Below are positions 4,477 to 6,659 of a stretch of 6,659 bases of DNA, one piece after another (positions within the stretch are counted from its first letter, which is position 1; the number at the start of each line of letters is the position of its first letter). The stretch comes from Bacteroidota bacterium (GTDB lineage Bacteria; Bacteroidota; Ignavibacteria; UBA10030). Both the position numbers and the translations under genes were made by a program. The stretch lies in NCBI GenBank assembly GCA_003453835.1, contig DMMN01000037.1:1-6659 (forward strand). Direction: 5' to 3'. The notes under the pieces are model-generated. The model was not told the origin of the DNA. It made no database searches and saw nothing but the letters and a program-made list of their open reading frames with translations.

Positions 4477-6659
4477 ATGAAAACAAAACGATTTCTTCTG
4501 GCCGCGGTGAGCTGCGGCATGGCACTCTACTTCATCGTCCTTTCGATGAAACAGCCCGCCATTGAAAAGCGGCTTCAGTTCGACGAGGCCGCCGTCGGCT
4601 CGGACGACGATCCGCAGGCGAGATGGAAGTACGAATTCAAAAGGCTGCGGGATCCCGCTACAGGTCGCATCCCTGAGGATGTTCGCGAGAAGGAGGTGGC
4701 GTTTGCCTCCACACTTCCAACGAAAGAAGCCATGCTTCTAACGAAGCGAGCTCAATCGCAGAGGACGTATGCGGGACAGTTGCTCTCATGGAGCGCGCGA
4801 GGACCGTACAACGTCGGCGGACGGACGAGAGCGCTCGCAATTGACGCAAGCAATGAGACTATCATGCTTGCAGGTGGGGCTTCTGGAGGCATGTGGCGTT
4901 CCACAAACGGGGGTTCGACCTGGACGCGGACGACCAGTCTCGCCTTCATCACTCAAAGTGTCACGTGTCTTGCGCAAGACACGCGGTCGGGAAAAACCGG
5001 AACGTGGTACTATGGCACAGGAGAATTCTCCGGTGGGAGCGCACGCGGCGGAGGAGACGACGCGTCGTACAGCGGAGACGGGATCTACAAATCCTCCAAC
5101 GGCGGCTTGACCTGGAACATCCTCTCCGTCACTTCCTCCGGAAGGCCGCAGCAGTTTGACAACTTCTTCGACTACATCTGGAACATCGCGATCGATCCCA
5201 GCAATTCCGTTCAAGACGAAGTGTACGCCGCCACCTACGGCGTCGTCTGGAGAAGCACGAACGGCGGCACGACGTGGACCGTCGCACGCGGGACGCAATC
5301 ATCACCTTTCTCTTCCCTCGTCGATGTCGCAGTAACATCAAGCGGCGTCGTCTATGCCACGCTCAGCAGCGGCGGTTCGCACCAAGGAATTTGGCGCTCG
5401 ACTGACGGTGCAGCATGGACGCAGATTACTCCCACAGGATGGCCGTCAAGCTACAGAAGGATCGTCATCGGAACAGCCTCATCAAACCAGAACGTGGTGT
5501 ATTTCCTTGCTGAAACCCCGAGCAGCGGCACGAACAACCATAGTCTGTGGAAGTACACATATCAGTCAGGTGACGGGTCTGGATCCGGCGGCCAGTGGGT
5601 CGACCTTTCCGCAAACATCCCGATGTTTGGCGATCCGGTCGGCAACTTCGATTCACAGAATTCCTACGATCTTGTGATCAAGGTGAAACCGGATAACGAG
5701 AACGTGGTCGTCATCGGCGGCACCAATCTCTATCGCTCAACGGATGGATTCGCGACGAGGGGGAACACCGATTGGATAGGAGGATACGCAACCGCAAACA
5801 ACATCTCTCAGTATGCCAATCAGCATCCCGACCAACACTCTTTTGTCTTCCTTCCATCCAACCCCAATGTCGCGTTTTCCGGCCATGACGGTGGCGTGAG
5901 CAAGACGACAAACATTCTCTCTTCACAGGTGACCTGGAGTTCGTTGAACAACGGGTACTACACGACCCAGTTCTACACCATCGCCGTGGATCATGGAACG
6001 AGCGGGAACAACATCCTCATCGGTGGATTACAGGATAACGGCACATGGTTCTCGAACACGGCGAGCTCGACGAACGCGTGGGCCGAGGTCGGCTCCGGTG
6101 ATGGATCTTTCTGCGGGATCGCCGACGGGCGATCGTTCTATCTGTATTCCGTACAGAACGGAAAGATGTACCGATCAATCCTGAATGACAACGGTGTCGA
6201 GAGTTCATGGACGAGGGTCGATCCGACCGGTGCCACAGGATATCTCTTCATCAATCCGTTTGTGCTCGATCCCAACGATAGCAAGGTTATCTACGTCGCA
6301 GGCGGCGATCGTTTGTGGCGCAACTCCGACATCACGGCGATTCCGGCTTTCTCCAATAACACTTCAAGCGTGAATTGGACTCAACTTTCGAATTCTACTG
6401 TCCCCGGAGCTACGGTGACTGCGCTCGGCATTTCGAAAGTGACGGCCAATCGATTGTATTACGGAACGGACAACGGCGGCGTGTATCGGTTGGATGGCGC
6501 GAACTCCGGCGATCCCTCGCCCGTCGACGTGGGGACAGGGAAAGGACTTCCATCGGGCGCCTATGTGAGTTGCATCGCCGTTGACCCGACCGACTTCGAC
6601 AGGGCGATGATTGTGTTCTCAAACTACAATGTGCAGAGCCTCTTCTTCACGACGAATGG
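4477..6659 (+). CDS. Large exported Asp-box (BNR) beta-propeller protein, 3' end outside window
   Basis: The frame is open from ATG 4477 to the window end, giving 727 complete codons with no stop. An agggagg at 4458-4464 precedes the start by 12 nt. A basic start (KTKR) and hydrophobic residues 6-24 form a Sec signal or N-terminal anchor without a clear AxA cleavage site. Residues 25-105 are a charged leader with DPATGRIPEDVREKE at 59-73, a pattern I associate with FCB secreted proteins. GPYNVGGRTRALAID at 109-123 opens the propeller region. Asp-box motifs (S-x-N/D-G-G-x-T-W) occur at 142-149, 206-213 and 260-267, with looser ones at 308-314 and 421-427, and a new one (TTNG) begins at the window edge. 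GGLQDNGTW at 516-524 is another family hallmark. Such proteins are often labelled sialidase-like, sortilin/VPS10-like or BNR-repeat, but no sialidase arginine triad is evident, so a structural or binding role is as likely as an enzymatic one. A C-terminal sorting domain may lie downstream. Confidence 0.85.
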   Translation, partial: MKTKRFLLAAVSCGMALYFIVLSMKQPAIEKRLQFDEAAVGSDDDPQARWKYEFKRLRDPATGRIPEDVREKEVAFASTLPTKEAMLLTKRAQSQRTYAGQLLSWSARGPYNVGGRTRALAIDASNETIMLAGGASGGMWRSTNGGSTWTRTTSLAFITQSVTCLAQDTRSGKTGTWYYGTGEFSGGSARGGGDDASYSGDGIYKSSNGGLTWNILSVTSSGRPQQFDNFFDYIWNIAIDPSNSVQDEVYAATYGVVWRSTNGGTTWTVARGTQSSPFSSLVDVAVTSSGVVYATLSSGGSHQGIWRSTDGAAWTQITPTGWPSSYRRIVIGTASSNQNVVYFLAETPSSGTNNHSLWKYTYQSGDGSGSGGQWVDLSANIPMFGDPVGNFDSQNSYDLVIKVKPDNENVVVIGGTNLYRSTDGFATRGNTDWIGGYATANNISQYANQHPDQHSFVFLPSNPNVAFSGHDGGVSKTTNILSSQVTWSSLNNGYYTTQFYTIAVDHGTSGNNILIGGLQDNGTWFSNTASSTNAWAEVGSGDGSFCGIADGRSFYLYSVQNGKMYRSILNDNGVESSWTRVDPTGATGYLFINPFVLDPNDSKVIYVAGGDRLWRNSDITAIPAFSNNTSSVNWTQLSNSTVPGATVTALGISKVTANRLYYGTDNGGVYRLDGANSGDPSPVDVGTGKGLPSGAYVSCIAVDPTDFDRAMIVFSNYNVQSLFFTTN
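4900..5418 (+). repeat. Asp-box (BNR) repeat units within the propeller protein
   Basis: Four copies of the S-x-N/D-G-x-x-(T)-W motif are encoded at 4900-4923 (STNGGSTW), 5092-5115 (SSNGGLTW), 5254-5277 (STNGGTTW) and 5398-5418 (STDGAAW, one residue short). Three are preceded by an aromatic residue plus Arg or Lys (WRS, YKS, WRS), as is usual for the beta-hairpin that carries this motif in propeller blades. A degenerate copy (STDGFAT) is at about 5737-5757. Spacing between copies is 48-64 residues, consistent with one per blade. Confidence 0.85.

Noticed and set aside
4502..4515. Possible lipobox in the propeller protein (AVSC at residues 10-13)
   Set aside because: The -3 position is Ala rather than Leu, and the hydrophobic stretch continues well past the Cys to residue 24, which fits a Sec signal or anchor better.
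4786..5298. 170-residue reading frame on the minus strand
   Set aside because: It lies antisense to the propeller gene, is Arg/Pro/Ser-rich with no recognisable domain, and is explained by the high-GC third positions of the + strand gene.

Overview
The window reads almost entirely on the + strand and is densely coding. Moderate-to-high GC, two short lipoproteins and a large secreted-type Asp-box (BNR) beta-propeller protein fit an FCB-group bacterium, most likely the Bacteroidota/Ignavibacteriota/Chlorobi side. This placement is inferred from protein style only; there is no rRNA or tRNA in the window to anchor it.

Region 1 (1-2476) is a molybdenum cofactor (Moco) biosynthesis operon. It holds the 3' part of moeA (its N-terminal domains lie upstream of the window), then moaD, moaE and moaA. 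Spacings are tight (9 nt, 38 nt, then a 4-nt TTGA overlap), so one polycistronic message is expected. MoaA makes the pyranopterin precursor from GTP, with MoaC, which is not in this window. MoaD and MoaE form molybdopterin synthase, and MoeA inserts molybdate. The Shine-Dalgarno sequence of moaE lies inside a small perfect hairpin with a UUCG loop, which may tune its translation.

Region 2 (2533-3920) holds a small predicted lipoprotein with an NTF2/SnoaL-like fold and then, after a 248-nt gap, a compact sulfite-oxidase-family molybdoenzyme of the cytoplasmic 'sulfite oxidase-like oxidoreductase' type. This enzyme is the obvious local consumer of the cofactor. The family uses the mono-pterin (Mo-MPT) form, which agrees with no guanylyltransferase gene (mobA) being visible here, although the view is limited.

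Region 3 (3953-6659) holds a second small lipoprotein of no family I recognise, with three extra cysteines, and the first 727 codons of a large exported Asp-box propeller protein that runs off the window end. Proteins of this layout often end in a type IX secretion sorting domain, but the C-terminus is not visible.

I saw no mobile element, CRISPR array, tRNA, rRNA or strong intrinsic terminator. No clearly new system is evident. The items most worth a second look are the unrecognised cysteine-containing lipoprotein, the hairpin over the moaE ribosome binding site, and the lipoprotein placed between the Moco genes and the molybdoenzyme.
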